Shown in pieces: positions 5,098 to 6,152 of a DNA stretch of 6,152 nt. Position numbers and translations under genes: made by a program. The notes under the pieces were generated by a model. That model saw only the letters and a list, made by a program, of their open reading frames with translations, did not search any database and was not told the DNA's origin. Source of the DNA: Lachnospiraceae bacterium (GTDB lineage: Bacteria > Bacillota > Clostridia > Lachnospirales > Lachnospiraceae); the NCBI GenBank assembly GCA_017477005.1, contig JAFUXY010000126.1, positions 1-6,152 on the forward strand. Direction: 5' to 3'. Positions within the stretch are counted from its first letter, which is position 1. Each line of letters opens with the position of its first letter.

Positions 5098-5556
5098 TTA
5101 ATCTCCCTGCTCCTGCTCATAAATAGATTTATAATACTCCCTCATCAGAGCGTTATCGATAACCGCCACACAGTTCTCAAACTCTTTTTTTCCGTCTTTT
5201 CTCCTTGTAATTATCCATGGATCTTCCACATGCGTCTGCGCTTCAAGCGCATTGGCCGACATATCGCCATATGTAATCCACACGGACTCCAAGATATCCA
5301 TCTCCTTGATGTTAAAAGGATAGAGCTCCCCTTCGTTTTTGGGGATATCGTTCCACCCGTAATCTTTGTATTTCTGGTATAATTCCGGGCATACCGGACC
5401 ATGAACCCACGCTTGAAACTCGGCGTCGGGAATGAGATCATCCCCGTAAAGAGCAAGACCCCACGCCTTGTAATAATAGCACAGCTTTTGGACTTTCTTT
5501 GGCGTCATTGCCTCCTTCGATAAAAACCAGTCTGCCACGTCAAATATAGTTGCCAT
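5098..5556 (-). CDS. Panacea-domain (DUF4065, SocA-like) antitoxin
   Basis: 152 residues, almost entirely one Panacea domain. Known members include Caulobacter SocA, an adaptor that hands toxin SocB to ClpXP, and phage-encoded GepA; the domain acts as antitoxin to many unrelated toxins. Signatures are FDVADWFL (5-12), the helix KKVQKLCYYYKAWGLALYG (20-38), FQAWVHGPVCPELYQKYK (47-64), YGDMSANALEAQTHVEDPW (96-114), and the terminal helix MREYYKSIYEQEQ. The start at 5556 is chosen because AGGAGG lies seven bases upstream and MATIFDVAD matches family N-termini. The frame is open to ATG 5589, directly after the upstream stop, but that codon has no ribosome site. It follows the other Panacea gene by 33 bases and abuts the downstream gene. 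Antitoxin function is inferred from family and context; the neutralised partner is probably the 125-residue neighbour. Confidence 0.9.
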   Translation of the reverse strand: MATIFDVADWFLSKEAMTPKKVQKLCYYYKAWGLALYGDDLIPDAEFQAWVHGPVCPELYQKYKDYGWNDIPKNEGELYPFNIKEMDILESVWITYGDMSANALEAQTHVEDPWIITRRKDGKKEFENCVAVIDNALMREYYKSIYEQEQGD

Positions 5557-5589
5557 GTGATCGCCTCCTATCTGTAACATTTCTGGCAT

Positions 5590-6144
5590 TTATGCTGCTT
5601 CATCGTCCCACTCCTTCGGCAAGACCAGCACGCCATCTTCGTCCCTATAGCCTACGAAATCATCCTCCGAAAAAGAAGGATTGAAAGGCTCCACTGCCTG
5701 CTCATTGCTTTTGAAATAATCGCTTATTACATCTGCCGGTATGAGCGTGTGTTTCTGCCCTTCCTTGTAGCGCCTTCTCCAAGGAGTCCCCTGTCGATGC
5801 GTCATTTCCCGGAGTTCTCCCGCAGAGTACAGACCGTATTTCATCAATACTTGCCGAATGAAGTCCCTATCTCCCTCGTCCATTTCTGCAGCGTCAAAAT
5901 CACCACTCGCTGAAATCGGTTTATTCCCATTGAGAACGTACTTTGCGTACACGGAATTTACAACCGGCCCATGATCCCACGCCTCTATATCGTCATCGAA
6001 GGCGACCGTTCCACGCACTAGCAAGCTCTGCCCTTGCAGGTAGACGCCCTCTGTGATAAAATCACGCCATTGTTTGCGGATTAATCCTGCCTCGCGCAAT
6101 TCCGGCCATGACTGAAAATTTTTTTTACGCTCCCTGCCAGGCAA
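5590..6144 (-). CDS. second Panacea-domain protein with abnormal N-terminus, possibly truncated
   Basis: 184 residues from TTG 6144; the true start is unresolved. Panacea features appear from about residue 35: YLQGQSLLVRGTVAFDDD (35-52), EAWDHGPVVNSVYAKY (54-69), YGLYSAGELREMTHRQGTPW (103-122), and a terminal helix near VISDYF (139-144). An acidic tail follows (about 150-184, including VLVLPKEWDDE) that its neighbour lacks. The leading K-[LV]-Q-K-L helix seen in the neighbour at residues 21-25 is missing: the first 34 residues do not fit the domain. An in-frame TGA lies at 6148-6150, no ATG exists in frame before residue 88, and only eight bases upstream of the TTG are visible. A frameshift, a truncation or a TTG start are all possible; an A8 run near 6116-6123 is a plausible slip site. 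It would be the first gene of the cassette. Confidence 0.6.
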   Translation of the reverse strand: MPGRERKKNFQSWPELREAGLIRKQWRDFITEGVYLQGQSLLVRGTVAFDDDIEAWDHGPVVNSVYAKYVLNGNKPISASGDFDAAEMDEGDRDFIRQVLMKYGLYSAGELREMTHRQGTPWRRRYKEGQKHTLIPADVISDYFKSNEQAVEPFNPSFSEDDFVGYRDEDGVLVLPKEWDDEAA

Positions 6145-6152
6145 AGCTCAGC

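Noticed and set aside
1..6152. CRISPR arrays, tRNA or rRNA genes, insertion sequences
   Set aside because: No regularly spaced repeats, no cloverleaf or rRNA-like sequence, and no transposase or terminal inverted repeats were seen on either strand.

Overview
The window looks like chromosomal DNA from a Gram-positive Clostridia-type bacterium (Firmicutes, most like Lachnospiraceae). The reasons are strong Shine-Dalgarno sequences (AGGAGG/GGAGG) before most starts, a mid-range GC content with an AT-rich intergenic centre, and gene families and gene order typical of that group. This placement is inference from gene content, not from a database search. Every sizeable protein gene lies on the minus strand, so the window reads from right (6152) to left (1).

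Right part (about 4677-6152): a defence-type or accessory cassette of three tightly spaced minus-strand genes. Two are Panacea-domain (DUF4065, SocA-like) proteins in tandem. The third is an uncharacterised 125-residue basic protein that starts directly after the second Panacea stop codon (TAAATG). A strong intrinsic terminator closes the cassette. Panacea proteins are known antitoxins that pair with many unrelated toxins, so the 125-residue protein is the natural toxin candidate. The first Panacea gene has an abnormal N-terminus and may be truncated or decayed.

Middle part (about 4155-4719): 565 bases without a normal-length gene, but not empty. On the plus strand there is a good promoter (TTGCCG-17-TATAAT) followed about 90 bases later by a 12-bp hairpin with a cUUCGg tetraloop, together forming a candidate small RNA. 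On the minus strand there are a TTGACA-18-TATATT promoter-like pair that points back across the small RNA, a second AT-rich promoter candidate, and three very short reading frames. The best of these is a 24-codon frame with its own ribosome site just upstream of the methyltransferase gene.

Left part (about 84-4154): a compact housekeeping operon in the order THUMP-domain rRNA methyltransferase (RlmL/YpsC type), membrane-anchored N-acetylmuramoyl-L-alanine amidase, RdgB/HAM1 XTP/dITP diphosphatase, YfcE-type metallophosphoesterase, Maf-type nucleotide pyrophosphatase, then a hairpin-plus-T-tract terminator immediately after the maf stop. The first two genes overlap by 19 bases and the last two share TAATG, both signs of translational coupling. 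RdgB and Maf are house-cleaning hydrolases that remove non-canonical nucleotides; the methyltransferase and amidase act on ribosomes and peptidoglycan. The set is best read as a growth-linked maintenance operon rather than one pathway.
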